A DNA stretch of 64,000 bases from Mortierella sp. BCC40632 (Eukaryota > Mortierellomycota > Mortierellomycetes > Mortierellales > Mortierellaceae), in contig WAEK01000014.1 in assembly GCA_011634665.1 (NCBI GenBank), positions 726,501 through 790,500 of the forward strand, read 5' to 3'. Positions 24,243 through 36,290 of this stretch are shown one piece after another (position 1 is the first letter of the stretch; the number at the start of each line of letters is the position of its first letter). The notes beneath the pieces are model-generated. The model was not told where the DNA came from. It did no database searches and saw nothing but the letters and a program-made list of their open reading frames with translations. The position numbers were made by a program, and so were the translations under genes.

Positions 24243-26998
24243 TCAAATATCCATATCAAGTACAATCCCCTGTGGTGCTCGCAAGGGTGAAGAATGAGGA
24301 TCATGCACCGTGGTCGACACTGTAAAACTCGAATTTCGATCTGCCAAAGAGTTGGTCAAGGTTGGAGAGGAAGTAGAATCTCGGATGGGCTCAGTCGGCC
24401 AGGGTTCACTCTTGGAATTATCATGATATCCTTCTTCTTCTTCAATAGGCGAGGGTTTGTCCGAGTCTATTTGTGGTCGTGTTGGTCCAGGTTGTGGCGG
24501 AGATGAGCGTGAGATCGAGGTGGCTGTCGTGGCCGGTGACCGGGACTCTCGAGCGGTGGTCGAAAGTGCCGAACGTGAGGGCGAAACAGAAGCCATGGCT
24601 GTGGTTGCTGCCGCAGGACTACTCTGTTCATTTTCACTCGGAAGTTGATTCAGATATTGTTGTGGACGAGCCGTACTCTCGTTGTTGGCATAGTGAGCAT
24701 ATTCCTGAGGATACCTCTCGTTCGGGCCATAATAGGCTACAGGGGCATGCAATAAATCACTTTCAGTCCTGTAGTATTGATCTCCTGGTGGCAAAACGTA
24801 GGGATCCCCTGGCGGCAAAACATATTGCTGTTGCTGTTGTTGTAGAGCCGCCAAGATCTCGGGATCATATCGATTGTAGAATCCATCGTCCTCATAGCCA
24901 CCACCAAATGAGTGAATCCTGGAACCAGGTTCTGTTGGAGGAATATAACTGATCCCGGCTTGTGCTCGTTTATACTGAGGATCTGTCTCGTACGCATACA
25001 AACTCGAACCACGACCATTCGAACTTCCTGCAGGCCCGCCATAACCATATTCGGACGCTCCTCCGGGTCCCGTACCATAATCCAAACCCGAGGCGGCCAT
25101 GGCAGCAGCACTTGTGGTCGAGATACCATTAGCATCCATGAGGAGTGTGTTCAATGGTTCCTGAGAGGGAAATCCAGAGAGGAGCATGCTCTGTCGTACG
25201 CCGGCCGCTGTTCGACTGCTACCGTCGGTACTGCTGTTTCCACCCATGCCTACACTTGCACTGCTGCCGCCACCATTGCCGCCACCATTGTTGTTCCCTC
25301 CAGGAGGAACACCAGAGCCATTGCCAAGATCATCATCGCCACTGATGTTGCTAGCATGACTATTCCAAAAGAGTTGACGATGGTTCGCCGAGTTGGTATC
25401 TCGCATGGAGGCAGAATTGGCAGAGGCGGCTCCAAAGAGTGTTGGATTAAACAAGACATCACCCGAGGTCTCTTCATGTTGTTTCCGACGTCGATTCCGT
25501 TTGACCAGGAACACTCCAATCAAGGCTGCGATCAAGAGCAGGACTCCTGCGAGGACAATCCCGACAATGGCTCCTGTTGACATCTTGGAATCATCTCCAT
25601 TATTGCCAGGAGGTGGTTGGATCGTAGGTATCCCGGTCCCAGAACTTGTGGGTGAAACGATCGGTTGTGAGTCTGTTGAGGTGGACGAGGTCGTCGAGGA
25701 ACGGGTTCGTGTAGAACGAGTAGGTTGTGTAGTTGTGACGGGAGGTTCAGTCGTTGTTGGGGGTGGAGGTTCTGTTGTCGTTGGAGGAGGAGGATCGGTT
25801 GTTGTAGGTGGAGGAGGATCGGTTGTTGTAGGTGGAGGAGGGTCGGTTGTTGTAGGCGGAGGAGGATCGGTTGTTGTAGGCGGAGGAGGATCGGTCGTTG
25901 TAGGTGGAGGAGGATCGGTCGTTGTAGGTGGAGGAGGATCTGTGGTTGTAGGCGGAGGAGGGTCTGTGGTTGTAGGTGGAGGAGGATCCGTGGTTGTAGG
26001 TGGAGGGGGATCCGTGGTTGTGGGTGGAGGGGGGTCGGTCGTTGTGGGTGGAGGAGGATCGGTCGTAGTAGGTGGAGGGGATCGGTTGTTGTAGTGGTTG
26101 GTGGTGGATCCATGGTCGTGGTTGTGGTCGTAGTAGTAGTCGTGGTTGTGGTCGTGGTCGAGGTCGAGGTTGTAGTATCAGTAGGAGTAGGTGTAGCAGT
26201 AGCAGTAGGAGTAGGAGTAGGAGTGGTCTCGACTATAGGAGTGGGCATAGTAGTGGTGGCGGTCGTCGGTTCCGTGGAGGGATCCGACGGGGCCGGGATA
26301 GCCGAGATCGGTGGAGTGATGAATGGTGGTGCAAAGAAAGGAGGGGGATCAAACAGTCGGCTCGAAGGAGAAACGGTGGCTGATTCGGATGATGTAGAAG
26401 AAGTAATGGTGGCAGTGGGAGATAAGGAGGAAGATCGGAAAGCTGGGGCGGTGGAAATAGACCGGGAGGCGGAGGTGGACTGAGAAGTCGGCCTAGTCGA
26501 GGTGGACCGGGAGGTTGGCCTGACTAAAGAGGATGATCGAGAAGTCGACCTTGTTGAAGAGGATCGAGAAGTCGACCTTGTTGAAGAGGATCGAGAAGTC
26601 GACCTTGTTGAAGAGGATCGAGAAGTCGTCGTAGACCGGGATGTAGGCTTTGCTCGTCTAGAAGTCGTCCTCCTGGTTGACCCAGTCCGAGAGGTAGACA
26701 CAGAGGAACGAGTGGTTGTGGTTGAAGGGGTGGTAGTGAAGGAGGAGGTAGTGACAGTGCTAGTGGCCAAGGAGGAGGAAGGGGAGGAGGGGGAGGAGGG
26801 GGAGGAGAAAGAAGAGAGGGCGGTCGAGGTGGGTGAAAAGGTGGATGGAGAGAAAGTAGCAGAGGGAAAGAGAGAAGTAAAAGGGGACAGAAAGATTGGG
26901 AAAGAAAGAGTGGTCGGCGAGTTCAATGTGGCCGTGGGCGGAAAGGAGAATCCGTCGGTTGTGGTGAGGTCAGGTGCGGACGAGGACATGTTGGTCAT
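24243..26998 (-). CDS. Ser/Thr/Pro-rich single-pass membrane protein, frame broken by one base
   Basis: Read in two overlapping frames, this is one mucin-like protein of about 918 residues. The first frame starts at 26998 and encodes Ser/Thr-rich sequence, tandem SRSSSTRST units (26520-26625), a Thr tract and the start of a PPPPTTTD repeat array. Inside the array, near 26076-26080, one base is missing from a repeat unit and the frame slips. The other frame carries the rest of the array, a spacer ending GNNGDDSK, a transmembrane helix (MSTGAIVGIVLAGVLLL...) followed at once by basic KRNRRRKQ, and a ~410-residue cytoplasmic tail ending LDMDI. This architecture resembles fungal wall-stress sensors (Wsc/Mid2 type) in outline only; there is no WSC domain and no clear N-terminal signal peptide. 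The lesion may be a base-call error in a G/C run or a real frameshift. Confidence 0.72.
25745..26092 (-). repeat. 24-bp coding minisatellite (about 14 units, PPPPTTTD)
   Basis: On the plus strand the unit is close to GGATCGGTTGTTGTAGGTGGAGGA, repeated about 14 times with scattered third-position changes. On the minus strand it encodes Pro-Pro-Pro-Pro-Thr-Thr-Thr-Asp/Glu. The second-to-last unit at the promoter-proximal end is one base short (GGTGGAGGGGATC), which breaks the host gene frame. Confidence 0.92.
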
Positions 26999-28440
26999 CG
27001 TTTACAAAGTCGATCGTACCGTTGTGGCGGTTCTTTTGCTCTCGCTTCTTGTCTCTTGTTCTCTCGTACACAGGCTCACAAGTACTCGTACTCACAGAAA
27101 TACACGCACACAAAGTCGTCAGTGCTGGTGTTCGTTCTGGGGTCAGAGTCTGTGCACACTCGCAGAGGCTCAGTCGGATGAGAAAAGAGAAGGGGCAATG
27201 CTGCTGGCCGTGGAGGGAGGGGAGGAGAGGAGAGAGGTTGGGAGGAAAGAGAGTCCAAGGCAGGCGTTGCGTTGAGCGAGAGTACGGGGTCAAAAAGGAC
27301 AGCAAGCGAGGCGGGAAAGGGGCGCTCCACGCAACGGCGGGCTGCAGTCCATTATATACTCTTTTGGCCTCCAGAGACGCGGTTTCACTTGTCCTCGAGG
27401 AGGAGAGAGCGAAAGGGCTGGCCTGGAGCGCTTGCGCCGTCCTGGTCCTGGCCCTGGGGTACCACCTATACGCTCCCTCTTTATCTCTTGTTTTGCCGGT
27501 GTGTCTGCGGACTTGACTGAGACGTGGCATTGGTCTGAAGAGGTATGACCAGGCAAACAAAAAAGACAAACATGTACAAGGCACTTCTCGAGACTAGCAA
27601 TGGCTTTGGACTAGCGTCTCCCTTTCTTTCAGCTCGACATTGGACCTCCATGCTGTCATAGGATGATCCAATGGCTAAAGGTAAAAAAAAAAAAAAAAAA
27701 ATAGTGACAAAGACAGCTCTCACCCCTTCGACCATGCAAGCTGTTCAGCCTTCTTGTCTACGCCAATGCCCGTGGGTTTGCTTGTACTCCCAGAAAGAAG
27801 AAGAGAGAGCAATGCCAAACTGCGAAAGTAACCTGTAGGCTCGATGCTTTGCATTGCCCTTGTCTTGGCTTGCGTCCGACCCACTGGGCCGGCGCCAGTC
27901 TTTTGTCACTCTCTTGCTCTCTTTCTCTTCTCCTTATCCCACCTGTCATCTTTGTCGTGCAAAGACTGGAGGATCTCTCCTCCGGGGAGCCAGGGAGGCC
28001 AGGGACAGGCCGTTCCGGGGAGCCGTCGAATCGCAGGTCTCTCAGTTACGATGATCATTGCCCAATGTGAGCAAAGGAAAGGATCGGGATCATTTCCTGG
28101 AGAGAGTGGTTGGCCAACCACTCATTGCTTTGCTTGTCCTGAAAGAAGAGCGAGCAAGAGAGGAAAATGAAGAAGGAGAAGGAAGGAAGGAGCGAGGTTC
28201 TCTGGTCTGGCCATTGCGCGGTGTTTGTGGCAGAAGAAGGACCTTCCACTGTGTCTCAGCTGAAGAAGAAAAAAGAAAGAAAAATAGACCTTTTTTTAGT
28301 TGCCTTTACCTCTCTCTCCCTTTTCAAAATTGGCCCATAATTGGCTACTCAGTAATAGCAAGCCACTCACCAAGGACAGAGAATGTCAAAGCCGAAAAAA
28401 TAGGGCCCATCAAGTTAATGTGATATGCACATCCTCATCC
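26999..28440. other. Intergenic region
   Basis: It holds the 5' region of the mucin-like gene and a long stretch with no recognised gene. Open frames on both strands between 27270 and 28420 overlap each other and lack motifs. An A run lies at 27681-27698. Confidence 0.5.
27352..27358 (-). promoter_or_regulatory. TATA-like box upstream of the mucin-like gene
   Basis: TATATAA on the minus strand, about 354 bases before the start codon at 26998. No ATG occurs on the minus strand between this site and 26998, which supports 26998 as the true start. Confidence 0.45.
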
Positions 28441-29040
28441 ACATCGGCCTTTACAATCTTTGCAGGTAGTCAGTTCAACCACCTTTGCCACCTCAACAAC
28501 CTCTCCACGGGCAGCATGTTTCATCTTCAACAGGGTCTCAGTCACGACAGCCCTCGTTTACACCCTTCACTGTCACAACGACAAGAGACGCTAGTGAAAA
28601 ATCCTTCAAGTGAGTCTGATGCAAGGCCAATTCTGGAAGAGCTCCCCGGGATGAATAACCTTTTAATTGGTCGGTGCACCATACACAAAGATTAAAAAAG
28701 ACTCTACTACGCTATATCCCAAGGCCGCAGGACGAAAAGAGGTGCGAGTGGAGAATGCGACTATGGTCAATAACAAGGTAAGCGTAGCATGGGATGAAGC
28801 AATTGTCAGGTCCAAGATCCAGCGGGTTTATCGAAGCATTAGCATTGGGTCAAGAATTTTTTTTCATTTCTTTTTCTTTTTCTCAAAGTCGAACCAAAAG
28901 AAAATGCCTAGTATACGACGAGTTTGCGAGGGCGATCAGTGGCGGGGAGTGATCACCTTGCTGCTATTGATGAACCGCCACTAGTTCAAGCAAGACCAAA
29001 GCGTGGCCTGGATTTTGAGACTGACACGGGGGACAGGTTA
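28441..29040 (+). other. Possible exon fragments of an unrecognised gene
   Basis: Several plus-strand segments have protein-like content and plausible splice borders but no consistent model. A TTTGCAG acceptor near 28466 precedes a Ser/Thr/Gln-rich segment ending at GTGAGT near 28608. A segment around 28690-28777 (LYPKAAGRKEVRVENA) ends at GTAAGC. Another around 28945-29036 (HLAAIDEPPLVQARPKRG, ending ETDTGD) ends at GTTAGC. Phases between them do not agree. I do not recognise a family. It may be a decayed gene or chance. Confidence 0.22.
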
Positions 29041-30509
29041 GCCTTGCTCGCTCCTTTCTCCTCTCTCTCTCTCTCTTTCTTAATCGATAATCTTTCACCA
29101 CATCTGCGCTATCTAGCTCGACCCTCATTCCCCCTTGTGTAAAGCGTGGACTTTTGAGTAGGACTTTTGAGTAGGATTTAGGGAGAATCTCTCTTGCACA
29201 CTTGGATCGAGTTCTATTCAAAATCCTGGGACCTCCAATGGCCATTTTTTTTATATAATGTAGACCATGAATCATTTAATAGAGTATTTCTTTGTCATGA
29301 CTAAAGAAAGACTTTGAAATGAAAGGAATGATCTACATGCAAAGTAGAGGGGGGAGGGGGCTGTTTTGAGGAGAGAAGCGAGAACCACATTGTGGAAAAA
29401 CGTCAGACTACAGATACAGGAAGCCATCTTCAAAAAGCAATCATCAATGGGTAGGGGGAGAGAGGGGGGAAGAAGGGGAGGAAAATGAACTTGGAAATAG
29501 CACCAAAAAAGCCAATGGATCCCTATTCGCTGCTGAAAAGGGGAGGGGGCCCTCTGTGTTTGGGCAATGGACTCTCCTTCCTCTACTTCCATATTCAGAG
29601 AAGCTCTTACAGGACGAACAAGTCCCATGGGAGGAAGAGGTCTGAGTTGTTCTTCTGGAGGGCCCTCTCACCAAACCACGCTTGTTTCGCGGAGACCCAA
29701 ATAATTAAATAAAAAAGAGTTTGAAATGACGCACGACAGGCTTCGTGAGACTGGATCCACAGGAACCAACTGACCTGACGTTGCTGTCGTCGTCGTCGTC
29801 GTCTTTTTTTTTTTTTTGTTATTGTTATGGACTTTGGCGGGAATTAGAGCCATGTGAGATCTCGTGGTGTTTTTCAGTTTTTTTCTTCGAAAAATAACAA
29901 AAACAACAACAACAACAACAACAAAAAAAAAAAAAAAAAAAAAAAAAAAGAGAGACAGAGAGACAGAGTGAATGGGTCAAAAGGGTTTAATCTCCTCTTT
30001 TTGGAAGCCGATCAAGCTGATATGGATGGAGCTTGTTTGTTAACATGCTTGATTCTGCACAGAAACTCAACAAAACCGACTTTTTAAAAAAAAAAAAAAG
30101 TATACCCATAAATATAAATTGCATTGGATCAAAGAGAAAAAAATAAAAGCAAAAGAAAGAGTACCTCACATCATCATATCCTTTAATGTAAAGAAAGCAA
30201 AGAGAGGCAAGGGGTGATAAAAGGAGAGAGAGAGAGAGAGAGAGAGAGGAAGAGAGGTAGAGCTTTCTTTGTTCGATGGAAGTGGTAACAAATGCGATTA
30301 TAGTACAGACGATCGGACAGGGCGGGAAAGATTGGCTCTATGGCAATTGGAAAAGAAAGAAAGAAAAAAAAATAATAAAAAGAGAGTGAAAGAAAAACAA
30401 CTATGGAAGGCTGAAGAACTAAAACGATGCAGAAAAAAAAATATTAGATGGCAAAAAAAAAAAAAAAGAAAGAGAGGGAAAGCGTGTGTTATGGGGTGCG
30501 ACGAGTCGT
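29041..30509. other. Spacer downstream of the nucleolin-like gene
   Basis: No gene is supported. Visible are an (ACA)n-plus-A run at 29889-29948, (GA)n at 30225-30249 and A-rich tracts just beyond the stop of the nucleolin-like gene (30360-30480), which likely include its 3' UTR. Confidence 0.55.
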
Positions 30510-31900
30510 TTAGAAGGTGACCTTGGTGCCAGAGAAGGAACCGAATCCACCACGGTTGGTCGAGCTGCCGCCGCGGGGGGCACCACGGCCACCACGGCCA
30601 CCGGCACCACCACGGAAACCACCAGCACCACGGCCACCACGGCCGCCACGAGGACCACCACGTCCACCACCGCGGCTGAAACCACCCTCAGAACGCTCGG
30701 GCTTCTTGCCGGCATAGTCCAAACGGCAGGGACGTCCGCACAACTCGGTACCGTTCCAGGCAATGGCAGCCTTGGACTCCTCGAGGCTGGAGAACTGAAT
30801 GTAACCGAAACCCTTGGGCTGACCGGTCTCACGGTCGGTGGGCAAACGGACCGACAAGATCTCACCGCACTCGGCAAAGGCAGAGCGGATCTCATCCTCG
30901 GTCGCGTTGAACGACAAGTTGCCGATGAAGAGAGTGTCGGTGGCCTCACCAGTAGGGGCGCTGGTGGTGTTGAATGGCTTCTTCTCCTTCTTGGGTCCAT
31001 CGGCACGGTCAACACGGATGGCGCGACCGTCAATTTCCTTTCCTGCCAAAGCAAGCGCAGCCTTGACGCCCTCCTCGTCAGCAAACTCGACATAGGCGAA
31101 GCTAATAGAGAAAGAGAATAATAATAATAATAAAAAGAGTCAGATTCGATAGTCCTAGAGTTGGTTGTGTTCTCTTTGGTACCTTTTGAAGAAGCGATCT
31201 GTCGACTTCACAACAAAAAGAAAAGAAAAAAAAAAACTTACCCCTTGGAGCGCTGGGAATCGCGGTCAGTAATGACGCGGACATCGGTGATCTCACCGCA
31301 CTCGGCGAGCTCGCTACGGAGCCAGTCGTTGTCGACGTTCCAGGAAAGACCACCAACAAAGACGGTGGTCGAGGCCTCAGAGGCAGCAGCAGCAGGGGTC
31401 TCGGTCTTGGTCTTCTTGGCAGCGGGGGCCTCCTCGGTCTCGGCCTTGCGCTTGGTGACCTTGGCATCATCGGAAGAGGAAGAGGAAGAGGAAGAAGAGC
31501 TCTTGTCATCATCATCCGAGTCAGAGTCAGAGGACTCATCGTCAGCATCCGAGTCAGACGAGGACGAATCCGAGTCAGAGGAGGAGGACTCCTCCTTCTT
31601 CTCCTCCTTCTTCTCCTTCACTTCCTCCTTGTCAGAGTCAGAGTCAGAGGAAGAAGAGGAAGAAGAGGAAGAAGAGGAGGAGCTGGAGTCAACCTCCATG
31701 GGCTCGGCCTTCTTCTCCTCCTTCTCGGATTCCGAGTCAGAAGAGTCAGAAGAGTCTGATGAGGATGAGGAAGAGGAAGAGGAAGAGGAAGAGGAGGAAG
31801 AGGAGGAATCCGAATCCGATGAGGAGGACTCGACGACCTTCTTCTCCTTCTTCTGGACCTTATCGGCCTTCTTGGAAGCGGCAGCAGCAGACTTGGCCAT
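30510..31900 (-). CDS. Nucleolin/Gar2/Nsr1-like nucleolar RNA-binding protein
   Basis: Proteins of this type act in the nucleolus in pre-rRNA processing and 40S assembly. Exons 31900-31242 and 31101-30510 join in phase inside the first RRM (RSKG/FAYVEF), giving 416 residues. The architecture is complete: an N-terminal Lys/Ala start, long acidic Ser/Asp/Glu tracts (about 25-165, classic casein-kinase-II-type SSDSDS runs), a basic segment KRKAETEEAPAAKK, RRM1 (RNP2 TVFVGGLSW; RNP1 KGFAYVEF), RRM2 (RNP2 TLFIGNLSF near 274; RNP1 KGFGYIQF) and a C-terminal RGG box (about 360-410). Yeast Nsr1 and fission yeast Gar2 have the same order. The 140-bp intron lies within RRM1. Confidence 0.95.
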
Positions 31901-31956
31901 TGTGAGAGATGAGGATGATTATGGGATGGGAGGGAGGAGAGTGTGGGAGAAGGGTG

Positions 31957-32002
<46 letters not shown>

Positions 32003-32323
32003 TTATGCACTGCCCATACACGCTTTTGCAATGGGTCTTTGGCCTGTTTATTTTTGTGGCTGACAGTTTTTGTCCTCCCAAACCAAACCCTAGTCCCATC
32101 TGATTCGAGATCATGTACGTGCTCATCCTTTTTAGACAAGTACAAAAACAAAAAAAAAATAGGGCGTCCAAGATGGGGCCTTTTCTTCTTCCTAGGGAGC
32201 CAAAAAAGAAAAAAAAAAGGTTCTGTTTGTTTTTGTCTTTTTTTTTTTTTTCTTCTTCTCCTTCTCCTTCTCCTTCTCTAAAAGAAAGAAAGAAAGAAAA
32301 AAAAAACAAAACTTCATCTTCAA
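31901..32323. other. Promoter spacer of the nucleolin-like gene with poly(A)/(T) tract
   Basis: A run of about 43 A (31957-31999), a long T run in the transcribed sense, lies 57 bases upstream of the nucleolin-like start codon. The far end is the 3' flank of the bZIP gene, with CTT-type repeats at 32250-32280. No gene is seen. Confidence 0.6.
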
Positions 32324-34272
32324 CTAGTATCGCATGTTAGACTGGCCTTGACTTGGTGATGCACTAGGCGTGATATCTTGCATCATCGACATTGGTCGAG
32401 ACCCTCCTCCACCTGGTCCTGACGGTGGGATAGCCCCTGCTGATGATGATGACATGGGTCCAACAGCCATGGCAGAGGATGGCATATTCGGGTTCGCCAT
32501 CCGTGGTCCTGAAGGGGCTGGTCCAGGTGGATGGTGCATCAATGGTGGTGGTAGTGAACCCCTTGGACCCCCTTGCCCTGGTCCATTCCCTGGCCCCATC
32601 CCAACGCCCCGTCCTGGGTGGGGTGGCATCACATGTGACATGGGTGGAGGACCTCGTCCATGTGTCGTCATCCCACCACCTCGTGAAGTGACCCCGGCTG
32701 ATTCTGGATAGACACCATTCGCCTGGGCTACAGAGCAATCCTTATGGGCTAATAGCAACGCCTTCAGATGAAACACCTCATCCCGATACACTGCTACTTG
32801 ATTCTGTAGATGTTCGTTGTCCGAGGTAAGAAACTCGACCTTGGCTTGTAAATTTGAAAGCCATTGTTTCTTGCGTTGACGACATTTCAATGCAGCTATA
32901 GGAATAGAAAAAAAAAAAAAAAAAAGAAAGAGACCAAATATCTTTTAGCATCATTTTTCTTTTCTCCAAGTGTCTACCAAAGCTGCACACCTATTTCTTT
33001 TTTCTCTTTCATAATAGCGTCTCCCCCCCTTTTTTTTTTACCTTGTCGGTTCCGTTCAAAAAGTTTTTTTCGCTTCTCATCTTCATCCATCGTCTTGTCT
33101 GTGCCAGTGGCCTGCTTCTTTTTATGACTGTTACTCGAAGAAGCAGCGTTGGCATCTCCACTTGAACTGTCGGAATCATCACTATTGTCAGAAACTGCTC
33201 GACTCCTCCGTTCGCCTCGAGACACCGTCATCGAGTCCCCATTGTCCTTGAATGACCGTGCTCCTGGCATTCCTGATACACTCTGTCCAGGCTGTGGTCC
33301 ATGATGCGGTGGTTGTGCTGGATACCCTGGGATGGCTCCTACGAGGCCACGTGCATGGGTTGGTGGAGGGTGGACGGCATTACCCATGTTCTCTCTTCTG
33401 GTCCATGCCTCCCTTTGGGTCGCCTGCGACTGGTTGACAAGATGTGCGCTACCATAATCGGGTGGGCCAGTGGTCTGCCCTGGTGGGATGAATCGGTCAT
33501 TGGCGGGTGGAGCCTGGGCATTGGGATGTGGATGTGAAAAGGGAGGACCTGCTCGTGCGCCGGGGCCATTGCCAGAGACGGCCCCATGTTGAGCCGTCTG
33601 TGGTAGATGTGAGCTGATACTACTGTTGTTATTGTTGTTATTGTTTCCGCTGCCATTGCTGCCACCACTGCCACTGTTGCTGCTGCTGGGTCCATTATTG
33701 TTCTGAAGTGTGGATGGATAGGCTGGTTGGGAGACCAGGCCGGACATTTGTGGCGGTGCAGGTAGAGGTCCAGACATCCCTGTGAATGGAAGGTTGTTCT
33801 CTGCAAGTGATGATCCTGAACCAAAGCCGACGCCCATCGACTCGGCGACCTGGAAAGAGCTAAGCGATGGAGGGTTAGCGGCCGAGTCGTCGTCAAAGAC
33901 AATTGGGTTCTGTGGACCTTCCAGCATAGACGGAGAAAGCGGACCCATGCGAAGCGACTGTGAGTTCCATCCGAATTGATCGCCTACAGGTGCAAGTCGA
34001 CCAGACATGGAGGCAATGGGTGGAAGGACTGGTTTGGGCGTCTCGACGCGTGCCTCGGAGCCTCCTGGGGTTGCTCCGGGTTTTCCAGAGCCGTGGCCCG
34101 AGAAGCTCTGTTCAAAGGGGTTGGGTTCCATGTCCAGTTTGGAGCATGCTGGAGGCATGCCAGCCATGTTATCGTCGGCAGCTACGTTGAGGGCAAAGGG
34201 GAGATGAGATCCCGCCAAGGTAGGACATGGCAAGAAAGGGATTGGGAGATTAGTCAACTGAGGTCAAGCGGT

Positions 34273-34309
<37 letters not shown>

Positions 34310-34425
34310 TGGAGAGAGGACCAATGTTACTCGGATAAATAACGTAACCTACCAAGGGTCGAGGATATTGATGCGGCCTCGTTGGGAGGCACCAGGTTGC
34401 CGGGTATTGATCCGACGGTGGTCAT
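32324..34425 (-). CDS. bZIP transcription factor, Atf1/CREB type
   Basis: Three exons, 34425-34353, 34181-33042 and 32895-32324, join in phase to 594 residues. The basic region is split by the second intron: KRKKLFERNRQ/AALKCRQRKKQW, followed by LSNLQAKVEFLTSDNEHLQNQV, matching the ATF/CREB signature with Asn-x7-Arg contact residues. The heptad leucine zipper is short (about 415-450). Flanks are disordered: N-terminal Pro/Ser/Gly/Asn-rich sequence and a Gly/Pro/Met-rich C-terminus. In fungi this class (Atf1, Atf21, Sko1) acts in the nucleus downstream of stress-activated MAP kinases; that role is inferred from family. I see the stretch PLLP-like docking neither confirmed nor excluded. The start at 34425 gives a short first exon ending in a GTAGGT donor. 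Confidence 0.94.
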
Positions 34426-34598
34426 TGTTGGATGGATAGGCAAGCTGATCCCGTTCTGTTCACCAATGCCACAGGAGTTCCGTGGGAGTCGGGTTGTCTG
34501 CCCCGAGCGGCTGAACTGGGCTGGAGGATTAGATTGGGCTGGGTTGGCGCAATAAAAGAAAATAAGAAAAGAGAGAGCTCTATCAAGAAAGCAAACGC

Positions 34599-34642
<44 letters not shown>

Positions 34643-34669
34643 CAAGAAAGGGGTATGAAAGAGAAGGAG

Positions 34670-34710
<41 letters not shown>

Positions 34711-34772
34711 AAAAAAAGAGGGAAGAGAAGAAGAGGGGGGGGTGTGGTGTGGGTAAGAGGGAGAGGAAAAAG

Positions 34773-34819
<47 letters not shown>

Positions 34820-35312
34820 AGAGAAAGATGCAGTGAAGGGAAGGGCTATCCTTTTTGTTGTTGTTGTTGTTGTTGTTATTATTGTTGTTGTTATTGCTTC
34901 TGTAGTTCTTGTACTCTTATTTCTTGCGAGACTGGAATGGGGTCAAGGTATAAAAGGAAGGTGATGATTAGCATGCAAAGAAGATGGCGCAACGCTGAGC
35001 CTGCACAGTCGCATCTGAAGGGGGCGAAGGAAGGGAGATGGGGGAGTAGAGCAAGAACAAGAGAAAGAAGAAGAGAGATCGTGATTGGTGGAGAACAGCA
35101 AACACCTCCCGAGACGAGACAGAGTAAAAAAAAAAAGGCTAACTGTGGTCAGAGAAAGGGCGGGAGAGAGAGAAAGAGAAAGAGAGAAAAGGAAAAGAGA
35201 GAGAGAGAGAGAGAAGAGAAAGAACGGAACACGCAGGGAGAGAGGCTGCGCCTCAAGAGTCGGTTAAAAAGGATGGAGGAGACGGTAGTGAGCATGGTCA
35301 ATTGACCTGGCC

Positions 35313-35358
<46 letters not shown>

Positions 35359-36003
35359 CACAGACTGGAGAATGAGTATAGGGGAGAGTAAGCAGGGGTT
35401 TCCCATTGGGTCAATGAAGAGCCGTCAGGATCCATTGCATCAGTATCGAGAAAGTAAAAAGAGCACTAGCCAAAAGCAGTAGCAACAGAAACAGATGCGA
35501 TGTGATGCGATGAAAAGAAAGAAAGAAAGAAAGAGGATGAGAGTACGAGAGAGAGAGAGAGAGAAAAAAACGATGAACTGTTAAAGGGACAAGAGTATAA
35601 ACGGGTATATGAAATGCACTAGAAGTAGCGTGCATGGGCGTAGAGTGTGGGTGTGGGTGTCTGAGTCTAGTGTGATGTGATGTGTGTGTGTGTATGTGTG
35701 CTCAGGCACAAAAAAAAGAGATGCATCCTGCACAGATGCCGTCCTCCGGTAGCCCTGTGCCTGGGCATCCGTCGACGATGGGCAAGAAGCCTTACGGGGT
35801 CGCAGGAGCAGACGTTGGAGGCTCGCCCAGAGGTCCGAGTCGGGGATAAAGAGCAGACGCGAAGAGAAGAGAGAAGAGGGAAGAGAGAGAGAAAGAGAGA
35901 GAAAGCGAGAAAGCAAGAAAGAGAGAGAGAGCGAGAGAAGGAGCGAGAGAAGGAAAGAAGGAGAGAGAGGAGACAGACAGACAAAGGCGTGAAAGAGAAA
36001 GGA

Positions 36004-36045
<42 letters not shown>

Positions 36046-36254
36046 TGCGTGTGGGAAGGAGCGGAGAGGAAGACGAGAAGGAGAAGGAGAGGGCGATGCC
36101 GATGATGTCAATGAAGAAAAGAGCGATGCGATGATGATGCAACTTGGAGACTTGAGACTGAAAAAAGTAGGTGAACCAGAGTCATGATGTCATCTGTGAC
36201 CGTCTCTCCTCGGAGAGAGAGGAAAGAGAGTGAGAGTGAGTGAGTGATGAGTGA

Positions 36255-36290
<36 letters not shown>

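Noticed and set aside
25393..26094. Long plus-strand frame encoding GGGGSVVV repeats
   Set aside because: It is the antisense reading of the 24-bp minisatellite of the membrane-protein gene; only repeat periodicity (24 = 3 x 8) keeps it open.
31161..32063. 300-codon plus-strand frame rich in Ser/Glu
   Set aside because: Antisense of the acidic Ser/Asp tracts of the nucleolin-like gene, which has two complete RRMs on the other strand.
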